Source: Streptomyces spongiicola (GTDB lineage Bacteria > Actinomycetota > Actinomycetes > Streptomycetales > Streptomycetaceae). From it: a DNA stretch of 64,000 nt. A program made the translations under genes and the position numbers. The DNA is taken from the NCBI RefSeq assembly GCF_003122365.1, contig NZ_CP029254.1, forward strand, positions 1,627,001 to 1,691,000. Direction: 5' to 3'. Positions 16,246 through 25,786 of the stretch are shown here, one piece after another (position 1 is the first letter of the stretch; each line of letters starts with the position of its first letter). The notes beneath the pieces are model-generated. The model was not told the DNA's origin. It ran no database searches and worked only from the letters and a program-made list of their open reading frames with translations.

Positions 16246-17535
16246 TCAGCGGGCCTCGACGGGTACGAAGTCCCGGAGCACCTCGCCGGTGTAGATCTGG
16301 CGCGGGCGGCCGATACGGGAACCCGGCTCCTTGATCATTTCGTGCCACTGGGCGATCCAGCCGGGAAGCCGGCCGAGTGCGAAGAGAACGGTGAACATCT
16401 CGGTCGGGAAACCCATGGCCCGGTAGATCAGACCGGTGTAGAAGTCGACGTTCGGGTAGAGCTTGCGCTCCACGAAGTAGTCGTCGGACAGCGCGTGCTC
16501 CTCCAGCTTGAGGGCGATGTCCAGCAGCTCGTCGGACTTGCCCAGGGCGGAGAGCACATCGTGGGCCGCAGCCTTGATGATCTTGGCGCGGGGGTCGAAG
16601 TTCTTGTAGACCCGGTGGCCGAAGCCCATCAGGCGGACGCCGTCCTCCTTGTTCTTCACCTTGCGGATGAAGGTGTCGACGTCGCCGCCGCCGGCCGCGA
16701 TGCCCTCGAGCATCTCCAGCACGGACTGGTTGGCGCCGCCGTGCAGGGGACCCCACAGGGCGGAGATGCCGGCGGAGATGGAGGCGAACATGTTCGCCTG
16801 CGAGGAGCCGACCAGGCGCACGGTGGACGTCGAGCAGTTCTGCTCGTGGTCCGCGTGCAGGATGAGCAGCTTGTCGAGCGCGGCCACGACGACCGGGTCC
16901 AACTCGTACTCCTGCGCCGGGACCGAGAAGGTCATCCGCAGGAAGTTCTCCACATAGCCGAGGTCGTTGCGGGGGTAGACGAACGGGTGGCCGATCGACT
17001 TCTTGTAGGCGTAGGCGGCGATCGTCGGCAGCTTCGCCAGCAGCCGGATGGTGGAGAGATGACGCTGCTTCTCGTCGAACGGGTTGTGGCTGTCCTGGTA
17101 GAACGTCGAGAGCGCGCTGACCACGGACGACAGCATGGCCATCGGGTGGGCGTCGCGCGGGAAGCCGTCGAAGAAGCGCTTGACGTCCTCGTGCAGCAGC
17201 GTGTGCTGGGTGATCTCGCCGCGGAACGCCGCGAGCTGGTCCACGGTGGGCAGCTCACCGTTGATCAGCAGATAGGCCACCTCAAGGAAGCTGGAGCGCT
17301 CGGCCAGCTGCTCGATCGGGTAACCGCGGTAGCGCAGGATGCCCTGCTCGCCGTCGAGGTAGGTGACCGCGGACTTGTAGGCGGCGGTGTTGCCGTAACC
17401 GCTGTCCAGGGTCACCAGACCGGTCTGCGCCCGGAGCTTCCCGATGTCGAAGCCCTGGTCGCCGACGGTGCTCTCGACCACCGGATAGGTGTACTCACCG
17501 TCCGCGAACCGCAGTACTACAGAGTTGTCGCTCAC
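16246..17535 (-). CDS. citA: Citrate synthase
   Basis: 429 residues. The GTG at 17535 (product SDNSVVLRFADGEYTYPV) has GAGGG six bases upstream and gives the usual type II length; a longer frame to 17592 is less likely. It condenses acetyl-CoA and oxaloacetate, the entry step of the TCA cycle. The hexameric type II features are present: N-terminal strand domain, LRYRGYPIEQLAERS, the substrate His in LHADHEQNCSTSTVR, the second His in WGPLHGGANQSVLEML, MGFGHRVYKNFDPRA with the catalytic region, NVDFYTGLIYRAMGFP with Asp, and the Arg in IGRPRQIYTG. It is a single gene with its own terminator. Confidence 0.97.
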   Translation of the reverse strand: MSDNSVVLRFADGEYTYPVVESTVGDQGFDIGKLRAQTGLVTLDSGYGNTAAYKSAVTYLDGEQGILRYRGYPIEQLAERSSFLEVAYLLINGELPTVDQLAAFRGEITQHTLLHEDVKRFFDGFPRDAHPMAMLSSVVSALSTFYQDSHNPFDEKQRHLSTIRLLAKLPTIAAYAYKKSIGHPFVYPRNDLGYVENFLRMTFSVPAQEYELDPVVVAALDKLLILHADHEQNCSTSTVRLVGSSQANMFASISAGISALWGPLHGGANQSVLEMLEGIAAGGGDVDTFIRKVKNKEDGVRLMGFGHRVYKNFDPRAKIIKAAAHDVLSALGKSDELLDIALKLEEHALSDDYFVERKLYPNVDFYTGLIYRAMGFPTEMFTVLFALGRLPGWIAQWHEMIKEPGSRIGRPRQIYTGEVLRDFVPVEAR

Positions 17536-17727
17536 GTCATCCCTCACCGACGTAGTGCCTCTTCTTCGAGGTGCCCTGACTGTCTCTACCATCCCCCATT
17601 TGGCTGAGGAGAGTGCACTCGGGGTCGACCATTAGCCCGGCCGGCGGCACTCAGTGCCGCTTAGCTCGCCCATCCTGCCCCCTTCGCCCCGGTTCCGGAA
17701 GTGTCAGGTGATCTTTCCCACGAACCC

Positions 17728-19932
17728 TCAGCCTGTCAGCCTGTGATCGAGCGCGGTAAAGCGCCTGCCCGCCGAGGCGGTACGGACCGCCTGCCCTATC
17801 GCCTTGCGGGAGCCGACCAGCACGACGAGCTTCCTCGCCCGGGTGACGGCCGTGTAAAGGAGGTTCCGCTGGAGCATCATCCAGGCCCCGGTCGTGACCG
17901 GGATCACCACGGCCGGATACTCACTGCCCTGGGAGCGGTGGATCGTGACCGCGTAGGCGTGGGAGAGCTCGTCCAGCTCGTCGAAGTCGTACGGCACCTC
18001 CTCGTCCTCGTCAGTCAGCACCGTCAGCCGCTGGTCGACCGGATTGAGTGAGGTCACCACGCCGACCGTGCCGTTGAAGACTCCGTTCTTTCCCTTTTCG
18101 TAATTGTTACGAATCTGAGTGACCTTGTCGCCCACGCGGAAGACCCGGCCGCCGAGGCGCTTCTCGGGCACATCGGGGCGGGCGGGAGTGATCGCCTGTT
18201 GCAGCAGCCCGTTCAGGGTGCCCGCGCCGGCGGGCCCCCGGTGCATGGGCGCCAGGACCTGCACATCGCGCCGCGGGTCCAGGCCGAAGCGCGCCGGGAC
18301 CCGTCTGGCGGCCACGTCGACGGTCAGCCGGCCCGCCTCCTCGGTGTCGTCCTCGACGAAGAGGAAGAAGTCGCTCAGCCCGTGGGTGAGAGGCTGGGAT
18401 CCCGAGTTGATGCGGTGGGCGTTGGTGACCACTCCCGACTGCTGGGCCTGCCGGAAGATGCGGGTGAGCCGGACGGACGGAACCGGGCTGCCGTCGGCGA
18501 GGAGATCGCTGAGGACCTCGCCGGCGCCGACGCTCGGAAGCTGGTCCACATCGCCCACGAGCAGCAGATGAGCGCCGGGCGCCACGGCCTTCACGAGTTT
18601 GTTGGCGAGCAGCAGGTCCAGCATGGAGGCCTCGTCGACCACCACCAGGTCGGCGTCGAGCGGCCGCTCCCTGTCGTATGCCGCGTCACCGCCCGGCTTC
18701 AGCTCCAGGAGCCGATGCACCGTGGACGCCTCGGCACCGGTCAGCTCGGCGAGCCGCTTGGCCGCCCTCCCCGTGGGAGCCGCGAGGACCACCTTGGCCT
18801 TCTTGGCACGGGCGAGCTCGACGATGGAACGGACCGTGAACGACTTGCCGCAGCCGGGACCACCGGTCAGCACGGCCACCTTACGGGTGAGGGCCAGCCG
18901 GACGGCCTGCTCCTGCTCGGCCGCGAGCTCCGCACCCGTACGGTCGGCGAGCCAGGCCAGCGCCTTGTCCCAGGCCACGCCCTGGAAGGCGGGCATCCGG
19001 TCCTCGTCCGTGCGCAGCAGCCGGGTCAGCTGGGCGGCCAGGGACAGCTCGGCGCGGTGGAAGGGCACCAGGTAGACCGCGGTGACCGGGTCCCCGCCCT
19101 CCGGCGAGGGGACCTGCTCCCGGACGACCCCCTCCTCCCCGCCCGCCAACTCGGCGAGGCAGTCGATGACCAGGCCGGTGTCGACCTGGAGCAGCTTCAC
19201 GGAGTCCGCGATCAGCCTCTCCTCCGGGAGGTAGCAGTGCCCCTGGTCCGTGGACTGGGACAGGGCGTACTGCAGACCGGCCTTGACCCGGTCCGGGCTG
19301 TCGTGGGGTATGCCCACGGCCTGGGCGATCCGGTCGGCGGTGAGGAACCCGATGCCCCAGACGTCCGCGGCGAGCCGGTACGGCTGGTTGCGCACGACGG
19401 AGATCGACGCGTCCCCGTACTTCTTGTAGATCCGCACGGCGATGGACGTGGAGACGCCCACGCCCTGGAGGAAGACCATGACCTCCTTGATGGCCTTCTG
19501 CTCCTCCCAGGCGGCACCGATCATCTTGGTGCGCTTGGGGCCGAGGCCGGGAACCTCGACGAGCTTGCCGGGCTCCTGCTCGATGACGTCGAGGGTGCCC
19601 GCGCCGAAGTGGTCGACGATGCGCTCGGCGATCCTGGGCCCGATGCCCTTGATGAGGCCGGAGCCGAGATAGCGCCGGATGCCCTGGACGGTGGCGGGCA
19701 GGACGGTGGTGTAGTTCTCGACGGTGAACTGCTTGCCGTACTGCGGGTGGGAGCCCCAGCGGCCCTCCATCCGCAGCGACTCACCCGGCTGCGCGCCGAG
19801 GAGCGAGCCGACCACCGTGAGGAGGTCGGAGCTGCCGCGCCCGGTGTCGACCCGGGCGACGGTGTAGCCGTTCTCCTCGTTGGCGTAGGTGATCCGCTCC
19901 AGGACCCCTTCGAGCACTGCCAGATTGGACAT
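17728..19932 (-). CDS. recD2: RecD2-type ATP-dependent DNA helicase
   Basis: 734 residues. RecD-like superfamily 1B helicase not associated with RecBC. The N-terminal OB-like domain is LEGVLERITYANEENGYTVA. Helix-hairpin-helix motifs follow (LIKGIGPRIAERIVDHFG, VPGLGPKRTKMI, VWGIGFLTADRIAQAVGI). The motor has Walker A TGGPGCGKSFT near 360, DLVVVDEASMLD (Walker B), LVGDVDQLPSVG (motif III), LTRIFRQA (motif IV), AVTIHRSQGSEYPAVVIP (motif V) and YTAVTRARKLVVLVG (motif VI). It unwinds 5'-tailed duplexes in DNA repair. It is transcribed toward citA but separated from it by about 190 bases, so probably independently. Confidence 0.95.
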   Translation of the reverse strand: MSNLAVLEGVLERITYANEENGYTVARVDTGRGSSDLLTVVGSLLGAQPGESLRMEGRWGSHPQYGKQFTVENYTTVLPATVQGIRRYLGSGLIKGIGPRIAERIVDHFGAGTLDVIEQEPGKLVEVPGLGPKRTKMIGAAWEEQKAIKEVMVFLQGVGVSTSIAVRIYKKYGDASISVVRNQPYRLAADVWGIGFLTADRIAQAVGIPHDSPDRVKAGLQYALSQSTDQGHCYLPEERLIADSVKLLQVDTGLVIDCLAELAGGEEGVVREQVPSPEGGDPVTAVYLVPFHRAELSLAAQLTRLLRTDEDRMPAFQGVAWDKALAWLADRTGAELAAEQEQAVRLALTRKVAVLTGGPGCGKSFTVRSIVELARAKKAKVVLAAPTGRAAKRLAELTGAEASTVHRLLELKPGGDAAYDRERPLDADLVVVDEASMLDLLLANKLVKAVAPGAHLLLVGDVDQLPSVGAGEVLSDLLADGSPVPSVRLTRIFRQAQQSGVVTNAHRINSGSQPLTHGLSDFFLFVEDDTEEAGRLTVDVAARRVPARFGLDPRRDVQVLAPMHRGPAGAGTLNGLLQQAITPARPDVPEKRLGGRVFRVGDKVTQIRNNYEKGKNGVFNGTVGVVTSLNPVDQRLTVLTDEDEEVPYDFDELDELSHAYAVTIHRSQGSEYPAVVIPVTTGAWMMLQRNLLYTAVTRARKLVVLVGSRKAIGQAVRTASAGRRFTALDHRLTG

Positions 19933-20980
19933 GCACCGACGCTACCGCCCCGCTAGGACAACGTGCCGGGCCTGTGGAGAACCTCGCGTACGGCGTCGGT
20001 GAAGCGGCCCGGGAGGGATCGCCGGACGGGCCGTCCGCAGCCGGCCGCAGTCGGCCGCAGCCGCATCGGCGGACGCGTGCAGACCGCGAAGACCCCGAAG
20101 ACCGCGGAGCCCGTCAAAACGCGGCAAACACGGCGAACACCGCGAACACGGAGCCCGCGGAGTCCGCGGAGTCCGCGGAGCCCGCGGAGATCTGGTCGCC
20201 GAGGCGTCATGCGTGTTCGGGCCCTTCACGGCCCACCCGGACACCCGGGGTGCCCGGTGCTGGTGGCCGCCACACGGGTCGGCGGCTTCCGGGGCCACCC
20301 GGATCCTGAGCCGGGCACGATCGCGGAGGTGCGGGAGTGATGCTGAGCCGCCGACCGGCCGCCACCCGGGACCGGCCGCCCGGATCGGCCCGTGGGACGG
20401 ACCGGCCGGTCCCACGGGCCGATCCGGGAGACTCCACCGGGACGGGAGACTCCACAGGGCGGGGAACCCGGGACGGGGGTACGGCGTCCAAGGGCCGTGC
20501 CGCGGACGAGTCACCGCAGAGCGGAGTCGTCGGCCCTCGTCGTCGCTGAGATCGCCGACTCCCTCCCTGGCCGCCTGCGGCCCGCGGCACGCCGCCGCCG
20601 GTGCGCCCCCTCCCAGCACCGGTGGCGGCCCCTCTCCGCCGGGCCCCCGGCAACCCGGCGCGACCCGAGTGACCGGGCGCGAACCGAGCGACCGGGCGCG
20701 AACCGAGTGCCGGGCGCGCCCCCGGGCGGACCCTCGCGCCCCGGGCGGCTTCTCCGGTCGCCGCACGGTCTCTGACGCCCCCTCACGGCCCACGGCCCAC
20801 GGCCCCCTTACGCCCCTCACCGCCCACGGCCCCTGACGGCCGCTCGCGACCCGCGGTGCCTCGCGATCCCGCACCCGGTAGTACCGGCGGCCGGGCGCGT
20901 GTCCGCACCGGTCCCTTGACTGGCAGTTACTTTCCGGATATCCGTGACCCTTGGAAGTTTCCTTCAAGGAAGGAGCACCA
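19933..20980. other. 1-kb gene-free spacer between divergent recD2 and GH3 genes
   Basis: I find no credible gene: all open frames are Arg/Gly/Pro-rich and lack ribosome sites. Short GGAGTCCGC repeats occur near 20155-20190 and a perfect 20-bp inverted repeat at 20379-20428. A TTGACT at 20916-20921 may be the -35 of the GH3 gene, with a weak -10. Confidence 0.5.
20379..20428. repeat. Perfect 20-bp inverted repeat, 10-base loop
   Basis: CCCGGATCGGCCCGTGGGAC (20379-20398) is matched exactly by its reverse complement at 20409-20428. It would form a very stable hairpin in RNA or a cruciform in DNA. Both flanking genes point away from it, so it terminates neither of them. Confidence 0.9.
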
Positions 20981-22825
20981 GTGCCCGACCGGACCACTCC
21001 GTCCAGACGTTCCGTTCTCGCCGCCTCCGCCGCGGGTGCGGCCGTTGCGGCACTCGCCTCCGGCCCCGCGCACGCGGGCCCGGCCGACCGCGGCGCCACC
21101 CGCGCCGGGCTCAAGCGGCTCATCTCGCGGATGAGTCCGGAGGAGAAGGTCGGCCAGCTCTTCATGACGCGGGTGTACGGGCACTCCGCCACCGCACCCG
21201 ACCAGGCGGACATCGACGCCAACCTCAGGGAGATCGGCGTCCGTACGGCCGCCGAGCTGATCGAGCGCTACCACGTCGGCGGCATCATCTACTTCGCCTG
21301 GGCCCACAACACCCGTGACCCGCACCAGATCGCCGAACTCTCCAACGGAATCCAACGGGCCGGCCTGGCCCAGCCCACCCCCGTCCCGCTGCTGGTCTCC
21401 ACCGACCAGGAGCACGGCATCGTCGCCCGGGTCGGCAGACCGGCGACCCTGATGCCGGGCGCGATGGCACTGGGGGCGGGCGGATCCCGCTCCGGCGCCC
21501 GGGAGGCCGCCCGGATCGCGGGAACCGAGCTGGCCGCGATGGGCATCCGGCAGAACTACGCGCCGGTCGCCGACGTCAACGTCAATCCGGCCAACCCGGT
21601 CATCGGCGTACGGTCGTTCGGCTCCGACCCCCAGGCGGTGGCCGGGCTGGTCGCCTCCCAGGTGCGGGGCTACCAGCGCGCGGGCATCGCCGCGACGTCC
21701 AAGCACTTCCCGGGGCACGGCGACACCGTGTCCGACAGCCACCACGCGCTCCCGACGATCCACCACAGCCGCGAGGAGTGGGAAGCCCTGGACGCCCCGC
21801 CGTTCCGGGCCGCGATCGCCGCGGGCGTCCGCTCCGTCATGACGGCGCACATCGTCGTCCCGGCGCTCGACCCCGGCGAGGACCCGGCGACGCTCTCCCG
21901 CCCCATCCTCACGGGGATACTGCGTGAGGAACTCGGCTACGACGGGGTCGTCGTCACCGACGCCCTCGACATGGCGGGCGTGCGGCAGAAGTACGGCGAC
22001 GACCGGGTTCCGGTGCTGGCGCTGAAGGCCGGCTGCGACCAGCTCCTCAACCCACCGGACCTGAACGTCGCCTGGAACGCCGTCCTGCGGGCCGTGCAGA
22101 GCGGAGAGCTGACCGAGCAGCGCATCGAGGATTCGATCCTGCGCATTCTGCTGCTCAAGTCCGAACTGGGCCTGTTCAGGGATCCGTTCGTCACCCGCGG
22201 GGGCGTGGACCGCACCGTGGGCAGGCGGTCCCATCTGGCGGCCGCCGACCGGATCGCCGAGAAGACCACGACCCTTCTCGCCGATCCGGCCGGTCTGCTG
22301 CCGCTGTCTCGCCGCGGCCGTCGCCGTGTGCTGGTGGTCGGCGCGGATCCGGCCTCCCCGTCGGGGACCACCGGCCCCCCGACCCGCACCCTCGCGCAGG
22401 CCTTCGGCGAAGCGGGCTTCACCGCCACGGCACTGTCCACCGGCATCACCCCGACGGCCGCCGGGATCGAGGAGGCGGTGGCCGCCTCGGCCGGGAAGGA
22501 CGTCGTGGTCGTCGGCACGTACAACGTCTCGGCGACCAGTCCGCAGCGCACCCTGGTGTCCCGGCTGGCGGCCACCGGGGTCCCGGTGGTCACGGTCGCC
22601 ATCCGGAACCCCTACGACGTCGCGCAGCTGTCCGGCGCCGGCGTCGCGGCCTCGCTCGCGACATACGGCTGGACGGATGTCGAACTGCGGGCCGCGGTAC
22701 GGGTGATCACCGGCCGGGCCGAGCCCTGCGGCCGGCTTCCCGTACCGGTGCAGCGCGCCGACGACCCGGCGCAGGTGCTGTACCCGGCCGGACACGGCCT
22801 GCGTTACCGGGGCGCCCGTCGCTAG
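20981..22825 (+). CDS. Secreted glycoside hydrolase family 3 beta-N-acetylhexosaminidase
   Basis: 614 residues. The GTG at 20981 follows AAGGAG. A Tat-type signal (SRRSVLAASAAGAAVAAL, cleavage after AHA near residue 32) exports it folded. The GH3 catalytic barrel is clear: MSPEEKVGQLFMTRVYG, the substrate loop STDQEHGIVARVG, NYAPVADVNVNPANPVIG, the NagZ-type His-Asp dyad loop ATSKHFPGHGDTVSDSHH, and the nucleophile Asp in GVVVTDALDMAGV. A C-terminal alpha/beta sandwich (about 420-610) with KDVVVVGTYN follows. The KHFPGHGDT loop points to N-acetylglucosaminidase activity, likely on chitin or peptidoglycan fragments. It is a single-gene unit. Confidence 0.93.
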   Translation: MPDRTTPSRRSVLAASAAGAAVAALASGPAHAGPADRGATRAGLKRLISRMSPEEKVGQLFMTRVYGHSATAPDQADIDANLREIGVRTAAELIERYHVGGIIYFAWAHNTRDPHQIAELSNGIQRAGLAQPTPVPLLVSTDQEHGIVARVGRPATLMPGAMALGAGGSRSGAREAARIAGTELAAMGIRQNYAPVADVNVNPANPVIGVRSFGSDPQAVAGLVASQVRGYQRAGIAATSKHFPGHGDTVSDSHHALPTIHHSREEWEALDAPPFRAAIAAGVRSVMTAHIVVPALDPGEDPATLSRPILTGILREELGYDGVVVTDALDMAGVRQKYGDDRVPVLALKAGCDQLLNPPDLNVAWNAVLRAVQSGELTEQRIEDSILRILLLKSELGLFRDPFVTRGGVDRTVGRRSHLAAADRIAEKTTTLLADPAGLLPLSRRGRRRVLVVGADPASPSGTTGPPTRTLAQAFGEAGFTATALSTGITPTAAGIEEAVAASAGKDVVVVGTYNVSATSPQRTLVSRLAATGVPVVTVAIRNPYDVAQLSGAGVAASLATYGWTDVELRAAVRVITGRAEPCGRLPVPVQRADDPAQVLYPAGHGLRYRGARR

Positions 22826-23271
22826 GGCCGCGTCAGGCAGGGTCCGCCCCGTCGCGACGCCCGCGCGGCGTGCGGTGCGGTGCGGTGTAGTGCGGTGTGG
22901 CGCGGTGCGGGGTGGCGCGGTGCGGGGTGGCACGGTGCGGGGTGGCACGGTGCGGGGTGGCACGGTACAGGGTGCCCGATCGGCCTCGCAGCGGGGCCGC
23001 CCGGCTGATTCGGCAACGCAGCGATCCGCCGGGCCGGCCGTGCCGGGCGCCGCGCCGGGGCGGGACGGGACGGGACGGGACGGGGCGAACGCCGCCTGAC
23101 GCGGCACCAATGCCCCGCGGAGCGGCGGAGCCGCCACCGCAACACGCCCCGGCGTAGCGCGGGGTACGCCGCGCTACCAGCCCCACTCCCCCACACGGTG
23201 GAAAGCCCCCTGCTCCCCTGGCGTGCGCCCGCCATGGCGGGCCACCCTGGAGGGACCGAGCAGGGGGATCC
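22826..23271. other. Intergenic region with 15-bp minisatellite
   Basis: 446 bases, no gene seen. The left half is G-rich repeat (22891-22965). GGGACGGGACGGGACGG occurs near 23057. The right 100 bases should carry the lipoprotein promoter, but no clear boxes are visible. Confidence 0.55.
22891..22965. repeat. Five copies of a 15-bp unit
   Basis: TGCGGGGTGGCACGG is repeated three times exactly (22921-22965) and twice with one or two changes (22891-22920). Similar TGCGG words continue to the left. Confidence 0.9.
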
Positions 23272-23922
23272 ATGCGCATACGGCGGCTTTGGTCAGGAGT
23301 GGTGTGCGCGGTGCTGGTCTCCTGCGGGCCGGTCTCGGGGGACACCGGGAGCGAGGGCCCTCCGGAGGCCGGGGAGGCCCCGGCCTCGGCACCGGCCACG
23401 GCACGGGCCGCCACGGCACCGGCACCGGCCGCGCACGGGCCGCTGTTCCTGGGCCCGGGTGACTGCAGTGGCCGGGGCCGCACCGATGTCCGCGAGGTGC
23501 CCTGCACCAGCGAGAAGGCGGCCGCACGGGTGATCGCCCGCCACGACGGACGGCGCCGGGACGGGCCCGCCTGCCCCGCGGCGACCGACTTCGTGCTGCA
23601 CATCTCGGAGCACCGCCCGGAGTTCGACGAGGACGGCGACGGTTCGGTGCCGCGCGGTTACGCGTGCATGCGCAACCTGGAGCCGCCGCACCCCGGCGAC
23701 CCCGGAGGCGGGGGCGGCCCGCACACGGTCGTCGGAGACTGCCTCCACGGCTCCAGCGTGGGGCAGGTGAGGGAGACCCCCTGTGACGGGTCCGGCGCGC
23801 ACCGACCCGAGTTCAGGCTGGAGTCGGCCGTGGACGAGCGGTCCCGGTGCCCGGGGTCGACGGACCTGTTCGTGGAGCTGCCCGTCGGCGAGGCACCGGT
23901 GGGTTGCGCCCGCCGCCTGTGA
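23272..23922 (+). CDS. Secreted lipoprotein with two internal repeats
   Basis: 216 residues. The N-terminus MRIRRLWSGVVCAVLVSC ends in a lipobox (LVSC), so the mature protein is membrane-anchored at Cys18. An Ala/Pro-rich linker (residues 25-60) precedes two related modules. The first is GDCSGRGRTDVREVPCTS...CPAATDFVLHI; the second is GDCLHGSSVGQVRETPCDG...CPGSTDLFVELP. Each has three cysteines in the pattern GDC, PC, CP, suggesting two small disulfide-stabilised domains like those of LppU-type lipoproteins. Function is unknown. The ATG follows GGGGGA; the gene appears monocistronic. Confidence 0.85.
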   Translation: MRIRRLWSGVVCAVLVSCGPVSGDTGSEGPPEAGEAPASAPATARAATAPAPAAHGPLFLGPGDCSGRGRTDVREVPCTSEKAAARVIARHDGRRRDGPACPAATDFVLHISEHRPEFDEDGDGSVPRGYACMRNLEPPHPGDPGGGGGPHTVVGDCLHGSSVGQVRETPCDGSGAHRPEFRLESAVDERSRCPGSTDLFVELPVGEAPVGCARRL

Positions 23923-24222
23923 CTCGGCGCATCGCGAGTCGGCGGCGGGACGCGGCTACCGGCCGCGGGACACAGCCCCACAGCCTCCGGGCCCGGGGGC
24001 GCCGAGGTCCGGCACGGCCCCCGGGTCCGGGGCCAACCGGGTTCGGCCTGGTTCAACCGCGTTCAACGGGTTGAGCAGATACCAGCAGGCGGCAACCGTT
24101 ACCACCTGTTGCCAACAGGAACGACGGTGACCGACCGGGGCCAAACGGGTGAGACCGGGTACCCCGGGTTCGGCAGTACCGCCGAGGTCCCGGGATCCAG
24201 CCGGGCCACCGGGATTCGGCGG
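23923..24222. other. Spacer between convergent lipoprotein and S37 peptidase genes
   Basis: 300 bases without a gene. GGCAAC/GTTGCC (24091-24113) and an overlapping CTGTTGCCAACAG palindrome (24106-24118) are the only dyads noted. No strong terminator is obvious. Confidence 0.5.
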
Positions 24223-25686
24223 TCACGGACGGAGCATCGGCTCCCGCTCGATGTCCTGCCTGTCGAGCCTGGTGTCGGGCTTCGTCAGCCGCTTCGCCTT
24301 GGACGGGTCCTCCTGGACCGCGGCCGGGGCGACGCCCGCCCACTGAAGGATCCGGGCGGTGGCCTTGGCCCGCTGGTCCGCCTTCAGGCCGGCGACGTTG
24401 GCACCGTGGTTGGCGCCCGGGGCGGTGAAGACGTAGCTGTCACGCGCGCCCTTGCCGAGCCGGAACGGTTCGGCACCCCAGGGGTCGTTCTCGCCGTAGA
24501 CGAAGAGCATCCGCCGTGCGTGGTGGCGGACCCAGCCGTCCACGTCGTCCATCACCCGCGGCTTGAAGCGCATGGGGATGTCCCGGGGCACGAACTCGCG
24601 CGGCGCCTGGTAGCCGTAGCGGCTGAGGCCTTCGAGGTGGGGCTGCTTGATGGTCGGGGCGCCGAGTTCCGTCCCCGCCTGGTAGTAGTACGGCGTGTAC
24701 GGCTCCAGGCCCTGGTCGGTGTAGAAGGAGAAGCCGGAGATCGCGTCGACGCTGTCCCAGATCTCCTGGTCGGTGGCGGTCGCCGCCGGCGGGACCGAGG
24801 CGCAGTCGGCCGCCTGGCCGTACTGCCAGAAGGCCCAGGTGTAGTCGAGGACCACGGCCTCGAAGGCCTTGTCGAGCGAGCCGACGGTGCTGAAGGTGTA
24901 GCCGTTCTCGGCCGCGTAGGCGGTGTACCGCGCCTCCAGCGAATCGCGGCGGACGAGCGCCTCGCGCTGCACCGCGTTCAGCCTGTCACGGCACTCAGGT
25001 GTCCCGACCTCCTCGAAGAACCGGTCGTACGCCGAGTCCTCCTTGTTGTCGACGTCGTTCGGCGCGACATAGGCGACGACGCCGTCCATGTCACGCGGGT
25101 AGAAGCGCTCGTAGTACGTGGCGGTCATACCGCCCTTCGAGCCGCCCGTGGCGATCCACTTCCTGCCGTAGATCTTCTTCAACGCGGTGAAGACGCGGTG
25201 CTGGTCACTGGCGGCCTGCCAGATGTCGAGCTTGGACCAGTCGGCCGGGTCGGGCCGCGAGGGGCTGAAGAACCTGTACTCCAGGTCGACCTGGTTGCCG
25301 TCGACGATCTGGGTGGGCTCGCGCCGGCGCGGGGTCGTACCGACGTGGTAGCCGCTGGTGTGGAAGACGGTCGGCCGGGTGGTGTCCTTGTGCAGCACCG
25401 TGACGCGCTGCTGGAACGTGCCCTTGGACGGGCGCCGGTGGTCAACCGGCTGGGTGTATCCGAGCACGAAGTAGCGGTAGCCGGGGTGGGGCTTCTCCTC
25501 GATGAGGCTCATCCCGGGTATCGCGAGGATCCGGTCCCTGATGTCCCGGGACGTGGCGTCCTCGGACGCCGTGGCCGAGCCGACGGCTGGCTCGGCGGCG
25601 GTGGCCGCGCTCGCCGTCGTCCCGGCGCCGCCTATGAGCACCACGAGCGACAGCAGCCATCTCAGTGTTCTCCGCGTTTTCCGCAT
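24223..25686 (-). CDS. Secreted S37-family serine peptidase (tripeptidyl aminopeptidase type)
   Basis: 487 residues. The ATG at 25686 is chosen; a GTG nine bases upstream sits too close to GGGGAG. A Sec signal (RRTLRWLLSLVVLIGGAG, cleavage near ASAA/AEP) exports it. The mature part matches the Streptomyces PS-10/S37 peptidases: YFVLGYTQPVDHRRPSKGTF, LHKDTTRPTVFHTSGY, nucleophile elbow ATGGSKGGMTATYYERFYP with the catalytic Ser, VYGENDPWGAEPF with the Asp, and APGANHGANVAGL with the His. It probably trims peptides from secreted proteins or nutrients. It is followed by nothing on its strand and preceded by another exported protein on the same strand. Confidence 0.92.
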   Translation of the reverse strand: MRKTRRTLRWLLSLVVLIGGAGTTASAATAAEPAVGSATASEDATSRDIRDRILAIPGMSLIEEKPHPGYRYFVLGYTQPVDHRRPSKGTFQQRVTVLHKDTTRPTVFHTSGYHVGTTPRRREPTQIVDGNQVDLEYRFFSPSRPDPADWSKLDIWQAASDQHRVFTALKKIYGRKWIATGGSKGGMTATYYERFYPRDMDGVVAYVAPNDVDNKEDSAYDRFFEEVGTPECRDRLNAVQREALVRRDSLEARYTAYAAENGYTFSTVGSLDKAFEAVVLDYTWAFWQYGQAADCASVPPAATATDQEIWDSVDAISGFSFYTDQGLEPYTPYYYQAGTELGAPTIKQPHLEGLSRYGYQAPREFVPRDIPMRFKPRVMDDVDGWVRHHARRMLFVYGENDPWGAEPFRLGKGARDSYVFTAPGANHGANVAGLKADQRAKATARILQWAGVAPAAVQEDPSKAKRLTKPDTRLDRQDIEREPMLRP

Positions 25687-25786
25687 GCAACACACTCCCC
25701 TTGGTTCACAGCGGTCGCGGTGAACCTAGCGGGGCAACGCCGCCATGGCCAGGGTGAGTTGACCCGCGGCGCGGAAACGGGCTCTC

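Noticed and set aside
15502..17607. 700-codon plus-strand frame opposite citA
   Set aside because: It is the antisense shadow of citrate synthase with Val/Gly/Leu/Asp-rich translation and no start context.
24091..24118. Terminator between the lipoprotein and S37 peptidase genes
   Set aside because: The dyads are short and weak; they look more like a protein site or chance.
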